Source: Gammaproteobacteria bacterium
GTDB taxonomy: Bacteria; Pseudomonadota; Gammaproteobacteria; Magnimaribacterales; TMED112
NCBI GenBank assembly: GCA_002684055.1
Contig: NYUL01000017.1
Location: 7,039-14,529, forward strand
DNA: 7,491 nucleotides
Reading direction: 5' to 3'
A program made the translations under genes and the position numbers. Of the stretch, positions 1 through 5,570 are shown one piece after another. The notes beneath the pieces were generated by a model. It had not been told where the DNA came from, ran no database searches, and saw nothing but the letters and a program-made list of their open reading frames with translations. How positions within the stretch are numbered: position 1 is the first letter of the stretch; every line of letters starts with the position of its first letter.

Positions 1-22
1 CTACCAACTGAGCTATCTGGGC
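1..22 (-). tRNA. 5' end of a tRNA gene, probably tRNA-Phe (truncated by window edge)
   Basis: Read on the minus strand, the first bases are GCCCAGATAGCTCAG followed by TTGGTAG. This gives a 7-base acceptor-stem strand, the invariant U8 and A9, the start of the D stem (GCTC), A14 and the G18-G19 pair of the D loop. Only about 22 of some 76 nucleotides are present, so the anticodon is not visible. The GCCC(A/G)GA acceptor strand followed by UAGCUCAGU resembles gammaproteobacterial tRNA-Phe more than Lys, Thr or Asn tRNAs. The tRNA call is firm, but the amino acid identity is only probable. The gene begins 15 bases after the stop of the same-strand peptidase gene. Confidence 0.85.
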
Positions 23-31
23 ACAAGAGTG

Positions 32-58
32 AATATATTACTGCTTAATATTTTTCAA
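32..58 (-). promoter_or_regulatory. Possible promoter of the tRNA gene, overlapping the 3' end of the peptidase gene
   Basis: On the minus strand a TTGAAA box (58-53) and a TATATT box (37-32) are separated by 15 bases. Each matches the sigma-70 consensus at five of six positions, though the spacer is short. An alternative -10, TAATAT (40-35), overlaps the peptidase stop codon and has a TTGCTT -35 box 17 bases upstream. Either version would start transcription a few bases before the mature tRNA 5' end. Co-transcription with the peptidase gene followed by processing is also possible. This is a motif match only. Confidence 0.35.
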
Positions 59-2113
59 AGCAAAGGATTGTTCAATAGAAAATAGCTCAATTCTTTTCCA
101 TTTTGGCATAGCCACTCCATTGCCTGAGCCATGTCCTGCTCGGGTAGCATCGTAAAGCATTACTGGATTGGTGCAGCCCTGATATTCCTGCAATCTCGCT
201 GTAAATTTATATGAATGAGAAGGCACTACACGATCATCTCTACGTCCAGTTGTTGTAAGTGTTGGTGAGTAGCAAACGTCAATTTTTGTTTGATGGTAAG
301 GTGATATCTCAATATTCCTATAGAAGTCAGTTTGATTTAGGATTGGGGAGCCATAATCACCTCTCCAGCCCCAGCCTTCAGTAAATTCTGTAAAACGAAT
401 CATATCCATAACACCAACTGCGGGCAAAGCTGCCCCGAAATAGTTGGGGTTTTGCACTAGAGTTGTACCCACTAAGAGGCCACCGTTAGATCTGCCGCTA
501 ATGGCTGTAGATTTTCTATTACCAATTGAGTTTTCTTCAAGAAACTTAGATGCATATAAAAAGTCATCAAAAACGTTCTGTTTAGTGCCTAATTTACCGG
601 CATTATGCCAGGCTTTCCCAAATTCTCCTCCTCCTCTGATATTAGCAACCGCTAAAACACCACCTAATTCTAGCCAAGCTGCATATTTGGGTGTAAATGA
701 TGGTCTTATGGAAATGTTATAACCACCGTAAGCATATAGAAATATTGGAGTATCTTTATTAATGTCAGTTGAGGATTTATAGGAGTAAGTAATTGGCACC
801 ATGGTACCGTCTTTGCTCTTATAGTTTGTGCTTACTTCTACATAATCTTTAGGGTTAAATCCTGGAATAATTTCTTCCCAAATCAAATCTAATGAAGCTT
901 CAGTAACGTCATAAGAATAATATTGTGTTGGTTGGGTGTAAGTATTTAAACTGAATAAAATAGTATTCTCACCAGCACTTTGAAATCCACTTATAGTACC
1001 ACTTAAGGTGTCTGGAAGAGATATGTCTAGTTCTTCACCTGATGTATTAAAAAACACTATTGCTGACCTCATATCAGAATGATTGATGTAATCTGCAATA
1101 GCATATTCATTGACGAATGAGACACCTTTTAGTGCAAAATCTTTTTCAGGAATAATTTCAATCAGCTGATAATCAGCAAATAATATTTTTACTAACCTAT
1201 AATTATCTGCTTCAAAATTTGTAATAAAAAATAACCCTTCATTATCAGCATGCACATAGCTGAAGTTTGCTTGGTTTATAGGAGTTATAGGTTCTAGGGC
1301 CTGGGGCGAATTGCCATATAAATAGAAATTTTCATCTTCTGAGCCAGTAATGACATTAATTAAGATATCTTTATCATCACCAATGAAAGAAACCGTATAA
1401 TTTTGTTCAGGATTTATTTCTCCATAGAATAATTTTTCTTCTCCAGTTTCGATATCAGCAAAATAAATCGCAGCATCATAGCTTTGCTGGCTTAACCGAT
1501 TTTCTGGCAATGGTTTAGGGTATTTATTGAAGTAGAAGCCACTTGAATCAGCCTTCCATGTTATGTCTGAAAATTTTACCTCTGTGATTTCAAGCCCCAA
1601 ATTTTCATTGGTTTCTAAATCCATGAGCTTTATTGTTCTCCAATCTACACCACCATCACTAACAGAGTAGGCTAAGTATTTTTTGTTTGGTGAGATAGAA
1701 ACTTTATCTAGGTTTAGGGTTTGGTCTTCTGCCCATATATTTGGATCTAGAATAACAGCAGCATCTTCACCTTTTTTCATATATAGATGATGTTGTTCGG
1801 CCCCAGAGTTATAAAAATAATAGTCGCTATCGGGATTAAAGAATGACAGTGAATAGTATTCGGAACTATAGGCTTCTGTAAGTATGCTTTGAATATTTGT
1901 AATCTCAGAATCTTGCAGATAATTCTTAATTAGTGCGTTTTGCTGATCTGACCATTGAACGGCATAAGGAGACTCAAAGTCTTCCATATAGAAATATGGA
2001 TCCATGACTGTAGTGCCATGTAGGTTGTAATTGGTGCGTTCTTTTTTCGTTGCTGGGTATTCAAAATCAGCAGAACATGAAGTAAGTAAAAAAACTATCA
2101 GTAAATATCTCAT
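38..2113 (-). CDS. Prolyl oligopeptidase family serine peptidase (S9A), predicted lipoprotein
   Basis: This 691-residue protein hydrolyses peptide bonds C-terminal to proline in short peptides, judging from its family (prolyl oligopeptidase, S9A). The N-terminus is a short lipoprotein signal, with a hydrophobic stretch ending in LLTSC. Cys13 would be lipidated, and Ser at +2 favours the outer membrane, so it probably acts in the periplasm or at the cell surface. The N-terminal beta-propeller region (about residues 20-440) begins with the typical MEDFESP...W segment. The alpha/beta-hydrolase domain carries the catalytic triad: Ser542 in GRSNGG, Asp626 in RRDDRVVP and His661 in AGHGSG. Arg628 matches the substrate-binding arginine of porcine prolyl oligopeptidase. 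Length is normal for the family. An AGGAGA ribosome site sits just before the chosen ATG. The gene is divergent from the two-domain protein gene and runs toward the tRNA gene. The family assignment is secure, but the exact substrates are unknown. Confidence 0.95.
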   Translation of the reverse strand: MRYLLIVFLLTSCSADFEYPATKKERTNYNLHGTTVMDPYFYMEDFESPYAVQWSDQQNALIKNYLQDSEITNIQSILTEAYSSEYYSLSFFNPDSDYYFYNSGAEQHHLYMKKGEDAAVILDPNIWAEDQTLNLDKVSISPNKKYLAYSVSDGGVDWRTIKLMDLETNENLGLEITEVKFSDITWKADSSGFYFNKYPKPLPENRLSQQSYDAAIYFADIETGEEKLFYGEINPEQNYTVSFIGDDKDILINVITGSEDENFYLYGNSPQALEPITPINQANFSYVHADNEGLFFITNFEADNYRLVKILFADYQLIEIIPEKDFALKGVSFVNEYAIADYINHSDMRSAIVFFNTSGEELDISLPDTLSGTISGFQSAGENTILFSLNTYTQPTQYYSYDVTEASLDLIWEEIIPGFNPKDYVEVSTNYKSKDGTMVPITYSYKSSTDINKDTPIFLYAYGGYNISIRPSFTPKYAAWLELGGVLAVANIRGGGEFGKAWHNAGKLGTKQNVFDDFLYASKFLEENSIGNRKSTAISGRSNGGLLVGTTLVQNPNYFGAALPAVGVMDMIRFTEFTEGWGWRGDYGSPILNQTDFYRNIEISPYHQTKIDVCYSPTLTTTGRRDDRVVPSHSYKFTARLQEYQGCTNPVMLYDATRAGHGSGNGVAMPKWKRIELFSIEQSFALKNIKQ

Positions 2114-2118
2114 ATTTG

Positions 2119-2124
2119 TCTCCT
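2119..2124 (-). promoter_or_regulatory. Ribosome binding site of the prolyl oligopeptidase gene
   Basis: AGGAGA on the minus strand lies five bases before the ATG that ends at 2113. It is the clearest Shine-Dalgarno sequence in the window, since most other genes here have weak or none. It supports the start that includes the lipoprotein signal peptide. Confidence 0.75.
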
Positions 2125-2133
2125 AAGCTTGCA

Positions 2134-2162
2134 TTGAAGAATGTTCATAAATGCAGTATTTT
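2134..2162 (+). promoter_or_regulatory. Candidate promoter of the CinA-like/nucleotidyltransferase gene
   Basis: In the 75-base divergent gap, TTGAAG (2134-2139) and TATTTT (2157-2162) are separated by exactly 17 bases. Each matches the sigma-70 consensus at four of six positions. Transcription would begin near 2169, giving a leader of about 20 bases before the ATG at 2189. No good Shine-Dalgarno sequence precedes that ATG. The gap must also hold the peptidase promoter on the other strand, for which I found no convincing boxes. In such AT-rich DNA this quality of match can arise by chance. Confidence 0.35.
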
Positions 2163-2188
2163 CTATTTTTAACCAGTAACTAATATTA

Positions 2189-3298
2189 ATGAATTTAGCT
2201 CAAAAAATAAAAGATATACATGAATCAATCTTTAAGTTTGTAATTGTTTCAAGCGGTGGCGGTAGCAATGCAATTGGCACACTATTGAAAGTTCCTGGTG
2301 CAAGCAATTCAATCTTAGAAGCCTATATCCCCTATGCAAAAGAGTCACTTGATTTTTATCTCATGAAGAGGCCTGATTCATATTGCTCTCTAGATACAAC
2401 TACAAGGATGGCTGCGAGAGCATATAGTGCTGCAAAAAAAATTGATCAAAAATCTGATATCAAGAACTTATTTGGAGTAGCTATCACAGCAAGCTTAAGC
2501 ACAAATTATAAAAAGAAAGGTGATCATAGGTTTCATATAGCAGTCCAAACAAGGGATTTTTCAAAATCGATATCATGCGTTATTGAGAAGGGCTCAAGAA
2601 CTAGAGAGCAAGAAGAAGAGCTGGTTACTGAATATGTGATTGCTTTAATATCAGATTGTTGTGGTTTCGAATTTGAATACCCAAGCATTTCTGAAGTGCC
2701 TGAATACATAAATATCAATGCAGAACAGGGTTGGGCTGACTTGATGTCTGAAAAAATTGAATTTGTACCCTCTTCTAATAATCAGCCAAAATTGATTTTC
2801 CCTGGGGCATTTAATCCTATGCATGATGGCCATGTTGCAATGAGTAAGTTAGCTGAGAAAGAGACAGGCCAGAAAACCTTTTTTGAGATATGTATTCAGA
2901 ACGTAGATAAGCCACCGCTTAGTTACCACCAGATTGATAAAACTATTTCACAATTTAGTAGCTCACAAGATTGGGTCCTTACAAAAGCAGGCAAGTTTTC
3001 TGATAAAGCAAAATTATTCCCAAATAGCACTTTTATTATTGGTGCTGATACATTGGTTAGAATTTTTGATGAAAGATTCTATGCAAGCAGAAGAGATATG
3101 TTGGCAGAATTCGACATATTCAATCAGAATAAGAACCAATTTTTAGTTTTTGGTCGAAAATATCAAAATAAATTTATTGAACTTAAAGATGTGCAACTAC
3201 CAGAATCAATCAGTGGTCTTTTTAAGGGTTTTGGTGAAGATATCTTTAGGGAAGACATTTCTTCTTCAAGCATTAGGCAAGAGAACACAGAAGAATAG
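2189..3298 (+). CDS. Two-domain protein: CinA/PncC-like domain fused to an HxGH nucleotidyltransferase (NadD/NMNAT-like) domain
   Basis: This is a 369-residue cytosolic protein with no signal peptide or membrane segment. Residues about 10-160 resemble the CinA C-terminal (PncC, NMN amidohydrolase) fold. The stretch SSGGGS (21-26) followed by VPGAS (35-39) lines up with the ESCTGG...IPGSS signature of PncC, placing Ser22 at the catalytic serine position. PY (48-49) aligns with the conserved tyrosine, and the downstream lysine is not clearly conserved. Residues about 200-365 form a Rossmann nucleotidyltransferase: FPGAFNPMHDGH (204-215, the HxGH motif), IIGADT (283-288) and ISSSSIR (357-363). 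These are the hallmarks of NMN/NaMN adenylyltransferases. From memory, the same layout and several motifs (VPGAS, GDHRF, NADKPPLS-like, IGADT) occur in an uncharacterised plant protein, Arabidopsis At2g01220. A role in NAD synthesis or salvage is inferred. Other nucleotide substrates are possible. The ATG lacks a Shine-Dalgarno sequence, and the stop abuts yggX directly. Confidence 0.85.
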   Translation: MNLAQKIKDIHESIFKFVIVSSGGGSNAIGTLLKVPGASNSILEAYIPYAKESLDFYLMKRPDSYCSLDTTTRMAARAYSAAKKIDQKSDIKNLFGVAITASLSTNYKKKGDHRFHIAVQTRDFSKSISCVIEKGSRTREQEEELVTEYVIALISDCCGFEFEYPSISEVPEYININAEQGWADLMSEKIEFVPSSNNQPKLIFPGAFNPMHDGHVAMSKLAEKETGQKTFFEICIQNVDKPPLSYHQIDKTISQFSSSQDWVLTKAGKFSDKAKLFPNSTFIIGADTLVRIFDERFYASRRDMLAEFDIFNQNKNQFLVFGRKYQNKFIELKDVQLPESISGLFKGFGEDIFREDISSSSIRQENTEE

Positions 3299-3565
3299 TT
3301 ACTTTTGAGGGATAAAGCCTACAGGTTTTTCATATTCAGCATTATTGAGAAAAAAGCCCATCTGTTCATTAAGCCAAGCTCTATTATCTTTGACCGAAAG
3401 ATCTAAATGTTTTTCATTTATTAGCATTGTCTGGAGAGAGATCCATTCATTCCAGGCTTTTTGCGAAAAATTTTGTTGGATTTCCTCACCTTTTGGCCCA
3501 GGAATTGGTGGCAATATAAGGGCATCGAGCTCTTTGTTATATTTTTTGCAGAAAACTTTATCCAT
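3299..3565 (-). CDS. yggX: Probable Fe(2+)-trafficking / oxidative damage protection protein YggX
   Basis: This small cytosolic protein of 88 residues (E. coli YggX has 91) is thought to buffer or move ferrous iron and to protect iron-sulfur enzymes from oxidative damage. It carries the family pattern: an early cysteine (Cys6, in VFCKKY), the PGPKGEEI segment, the QKAWNEW segment, the near-invariant QTMLINE stretch (residues 45-51) and the NEQMGFFL helix near the C-terminus. Its ATG overlaps the last eight bases of mutY. No separate ribosome site is visible, so translation is probably coupled to mutY, whose iron-sulfur enzyme is a plausible beneficiary. The mutY-yggX order is the same as in E. 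coli. Its stop codon directly abuts the stop of the convergent gene. Confidence 0.95.
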   Translation of the reverse strand: MDKVFCKKYNKELDALILPPIPGPKGEEIQQNFSQKAWNEWISLQTMLINEKHLDLSVKDNRAWLNEQMGFFLNNAEYEKPVGFIPQK

Positions 3566-4517
3566 TGTTTACTAATCTATCAAATATAGGCTTAGGTGTA
3601 GCAATTTTTTTTATTTCTTCTGGAGAAAACCATTTGCCCTCTATCTTTGGCAAATTGTTCTTTGATTCAAAAAATGAAATATTTAATTTTCTATGTGACA
3701 GATTATGCACAACGTCAATATTGCTAGGTTCATGGTGTTCAACTGGTGGAATCCATAAATTCTTCCAGTAACCCAGCGTATTATTTTTTGTTAAAAAATA
3801 TTTATTTTTTTGTTTTATGAGATTAAACCTTAAGTACTCGCTTGTCTTTTTGATTTTCTTTTTTGCAATTAAAGGGTATTTGCCTTTGTTGTTTGCAAGA
3901 CAATTATTATTAACCGGGCAAGAAGTACACTTAGGGTTTTTAGGCAAACAAAGTTGCGAGCCCAGATCCATGACGCCTTGTTGAAACTTAAATAAGTTAT
4001 TTTTATCTAAAATTTTTTCTGATAGAGCCCAAAAAGATTTTTCCTCAAAAGCTTCTTTATAAAATATTCTGCTTAAAACTTTTTTGACGTTTGCATCTAA
4101 GATTGGGTAAGGCTTGTTAAATGCAATTGAAAGTATCGCTCCTGCTGTAGACTTGCCAATCCCAGGTAAAGAAATAATATCCTCATAACTTTCAGGCATT
4201 TTCCCAGAAAAATCTTTATGAATAAGTTCTTTGGCTTTATATATATAGCTTGCCCTTCGATAGTACCCAAGCCCACTCCATAAGCTATAAATATCATCCT
4301 CACTTGCTTCTTTTATTGCTGCTAAATCTGGATACTTCTTCATAAACCTATTGAAGTAATCAATAGCAGTATTTACCTGAGTTTGTTGGAGCATTATTTC
4401 AGAAATCCAAACTCGGTATGGAGTTATATTCTCTCGCCAAGGTAAGTTTTTTCTACCATTAAGGGCATACCAGTTTGAGATCTTTGAGCCTATCTTAGTT
4501 TCTTGTATAGGTGCCAT
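3558..4517 (-). CDS. mutY: A/G-specific adenine DNA glycosylase MutY
   Basis: This base-excision repair enzyme removes adenine mispaired with 8-oxoguanine and so prevents G-to-T transversions. It has 319 residues (E. coli MutY has 350). Catalytic Glu40 lies in [11 protein letters not shown]. The helix-hairpin-helix is [12 protein letters not shown] (117-128) and the catalytic aspartate is Asp141 in [12 protein letters not shown]. The 4Fe-4S cluster ligands Cys190, Cys197, Cys200 and Cys206 show the exact C-x6-C-x2-C-x5-C spacing. Residues from about 225 form a shortened NUDIX-like domain that reads 8-oxoG. Its FSH loop appears as LSH (273-275, in HNLSHRKL), so the usual Phe is Leu. The start overlaps gpmA by 23 bases and there is no upstream Shine-Dalgarno sequence, but the distance from this Met to the conserved WY...R.LPW segment fits the family. 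It lies between gpmA and yggX on the same strand. Confidence 0.97.
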   Translation of the reverse strand: MAPIQETKIGSKISNWYALNGRKNLPWRENITPYRVWISEIMLQQTQVNTAIDYFNRFMKKYPDLAAIKEASEDDIYSLWSGLGYYRRASYIYKAKELIHKDFSGKMPESYEDIISLPGIGKSTAGAILSIAFNKPYPILDANVKKVLSRIFYKEAFEEKSFWALSEKILDKNNLFKFQQGVMDLGSQLCLPKNPKCTSCPVNNNCLANNKGKYPLIAKKKIKKTSEYLRFNLIKQKNKYFLTKNNTLGYWKNLWIPPVEHHEPSNIDVVHNLSHRKLNISFFESKNNLPKIEGKWFSPEEIKKIATPKPIFDRLVNNG

Positions 4518-5100
4518 TGGAGTATAAGTAAATTATTGGATCGCCCGTAGCTATCTCAAGTTTCACTATATCTGTTTCAGAGATGTTCTCAATGTATTTC
4601 ACAATTGCTCGCAAAGAATTTCCATGGGCTGCCACTAAGACATTTTTTGAATCTTCTAAAGCAGGGACAACACTTCTTTCGAAATAGGGAACAGCCCTAT
4701 CATATGTGTCTTTTAAACTCTCCCCACCGGGTGGAGATATATCATAAGATCTACGCCATATATGGACTTGCTCTTCACCAAATTCATTTCGAGCATCATC
4801 TTTATTCATGCCCGTGAGGTCACCGTATGCTCTTTCATTTAAATTCTGATCCTCGACTGTCAATAAATCAGAATTATTAAGTTCATCTAGCATTATTTGA
4901 CCAGTTAATTGCGCCCTTTTTAAGGCAGAGGTAAACATCACATCAAAATTTATAGCCTTATCTCTTAGCAAGATACCTGCTTTATGGGCTTCTTTGATTC
5001 CTTTCTCTGTTAGACCTGGATCACGCCAACCGGTAAACAAATTTTTCTCATTCCACTCGCTCTGACCATGTCGCACTAATACTAAATATGTTGAATTCAT
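4495..5100 (-). CDS. gpmA: 2,3-bisphosphoglycerate-dependent phosphoglycerate mutase, short form
   Basis: This cytosolic glycolytic and gluconeogenic enzyme interconverts 3-phosphoglycerate and 2-phosphoglycerate. The 201-residue chain starts [17 protein letters not shown], with Arg10 and the phospho-acceptor His11 in the RHG motif. [14 protein letters not shown] (21-34), Arg62, Glu89 ([10 protein letters not shown]) and His159 (AAHGNSLRA) complete the active site. Relative to E. coli GpmA (250 residues) it lacks the insert before the second catalytic histidine and part of the C-terminal tail, as short GpmA proteins of other proteobacteria do. The frame is open for 64 more codons upstream, but that part lacks family similarity and runs antisense through yibN, so I place the start at 5100. 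Only a weak AAAGAA ribosome site precedes it. It is the first gene of the overlapping gpmA-mutY-yggX cluster and is divergent from yibN. Confidence 0.95.
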   Translation of the reverse strand: MNSTYLVLVRHGQSEWNEKNLFTGWRDPGLTEKGIKEAHKAGILLRDKAINFDVMFTSALKRAQLTGQIMLDELNNSDLLTVEDQNLNERAYGDLTGMNKDDARNEFGEEQVHIWRRSYDISPPGGESLKDTYDRAVPYFERSVVPALEDSKNVLVAAHGNSLRAIVKYIENISETDIVKLEIATGDPIIYLYSNGTYTRN

Positions 5101-5152
5101 TTTTTCTTTAAAATAATCTTTATATTGTATAAGCTTAGAGCAGTTTTTTAAT
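5101..5152. promoter_or_regulatory. 52-base divergent promoter region between gpmA and yibN
   Basis: This very AT-rich gap must hold the 5' signals of both divergent genes. On the plus strand, TATAAG (5128-5133) is a fair -10 box for yibN but lacks a recognisable -35 box. On the minus strand, a TATACAAT stretch in the same spot (about 5124-5131) could be the -10 for gpmA. The two candidate boxes overlap, so the genes may compete for polymerase. Exact elements cannot be assigned from sequence alone. Confidence 0.4.
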
Positions 5153-5557
5153 ATGGATTTCTTCGATTTTTTAATTTCTAGGTGGTATTTATCTGTACCA
5201 CTGCTAATAACCTTTGTTTTTTGGTACATGTACGAGACAAGTAAAGGCGGAAAAAGAATTACTCCTGCCGAAGCTGTAAACCTCATTAACAAAGATGAAG
5301 CAATTTTTGTAGATGTTAGGGAGAAAGATTCTTTCGAAGTTGGCCATATTCATGGCTCTATAAATGTGCAAAAAGAATCATTTGAGCAACAAGAGCATTT
5401 GCTCAACAAGGGCAAAGCAGTTGTAGTTATTACTGAAAATGGTTTGGATGCTGGTAGTGCTGGTGTTGAGCTAATGAAGCTTGGTATTGTAGAAGTTTAC
5501 TTGCTAAAAGATGGTTTAATCTCTTGGCAAGAAGAAAACCTCCCACTAGTAAAGTGA
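5153..5557 (+). CDS. yibN: YibN-like membrane-anchored rhodanese-domain protein lacking the catalytic cysteine
   Basis: This 134-residue protein has one N-terminal membrane segment (about residues 11-28, followed by the basic stretch KGGKR) and a single rhodanese domain (about 36-130) facing the cytosol. Domain marks are VDVRE (53-57) and GHIHGSIN (64-71). At the active-site loop, where rhodaneses have CxxG, this protein has Thr94-Glu-Asn-Gly97, so it should not transfer sulfur by the usual mechanism. The layout, length and the ENLPLV ending match E. coli YibN (143 residues), which as I recall also lacks the canonical cysteine. E. coli YibN has been reported as a partner of the membrane insertase YidC, so a scaffold or membrane-biogenesis role is more likely than sulfur chemistry. 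It is head-to-head with gpmA. Its 3' end overlaps the terminator of the convergent amt gene. Confidence 0.85.
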   Translation: MDFFDFLISRWYLSVPLLITFVFWYMYETSKGGKRITPAEAVNLINKDEAIFVDVREKDSFEVGHIHGSINVQKESFEQQEHLLNKGKAVVVITENGLDAGSAGVELMKLGIVEVYLLKDGLISWQEENLPLVK

Positions 5558-5561
5558 GAGG
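5529..5561 (-). terminator. Rho-independent terminator of amt, embedded in the 3' end of yibN
   Basis: Read on the minus strand, CCTCTCACT (5561-5553) pairs with AGTGGGAGG (5547-5539) around the five-base loop TTACT. This makes a nine-pair stem with one U-G wobble, followed at once by TTTTCTTCTT (5538-5529). The hairpin begins nine bases after the amt stop. On the plus strand the wobble becomes a C-A mismatch and no T-run follows, so it should act in the amt direction only. The stem lies in the last codons and the stop codon of yibN. Confidence 0.85.
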
Positions 5562-5570
5562 CAAAATCCA

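Noticed and set aside
444..722. Open frame of 92 codons on the plus strand inside the prolyl oligopeptidase gene
   Set aside because: It is antisense to the conserved catalytic domain of a clear peptidase gene, has no recognisable domain and has a shadow-like composition.
2130..2155. Inverted repeat TGCATT-N14-AATGCA in the divergent gap before the two-domain gene, possible operator
   Set aside because: Six-base arms 14 bases apart are expected by chance at a noticeable rate in a gap this size, and I do not recognise the motif.
3318..3336. CCTACAGG followed by TTTTT near the yggX 3' end as a terminator for the convergent plus-strand gene
   Set aside because: The stem would be three pairs with a two-base loop, which cannot form a terminator hairpin.
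5101..5292. A 64-residue N-terminal extension of GpmA starting at 5292, with a hydrophobic stretch
   Set aside because: It runs antisense through the start of yibN and shows no family similarity. The hydrophobic look comes from reading the yibN membrane segment backwards. GpmA proteins start right before the V(R)HGxSxWN motif, so the Met at 5100 is the real start.
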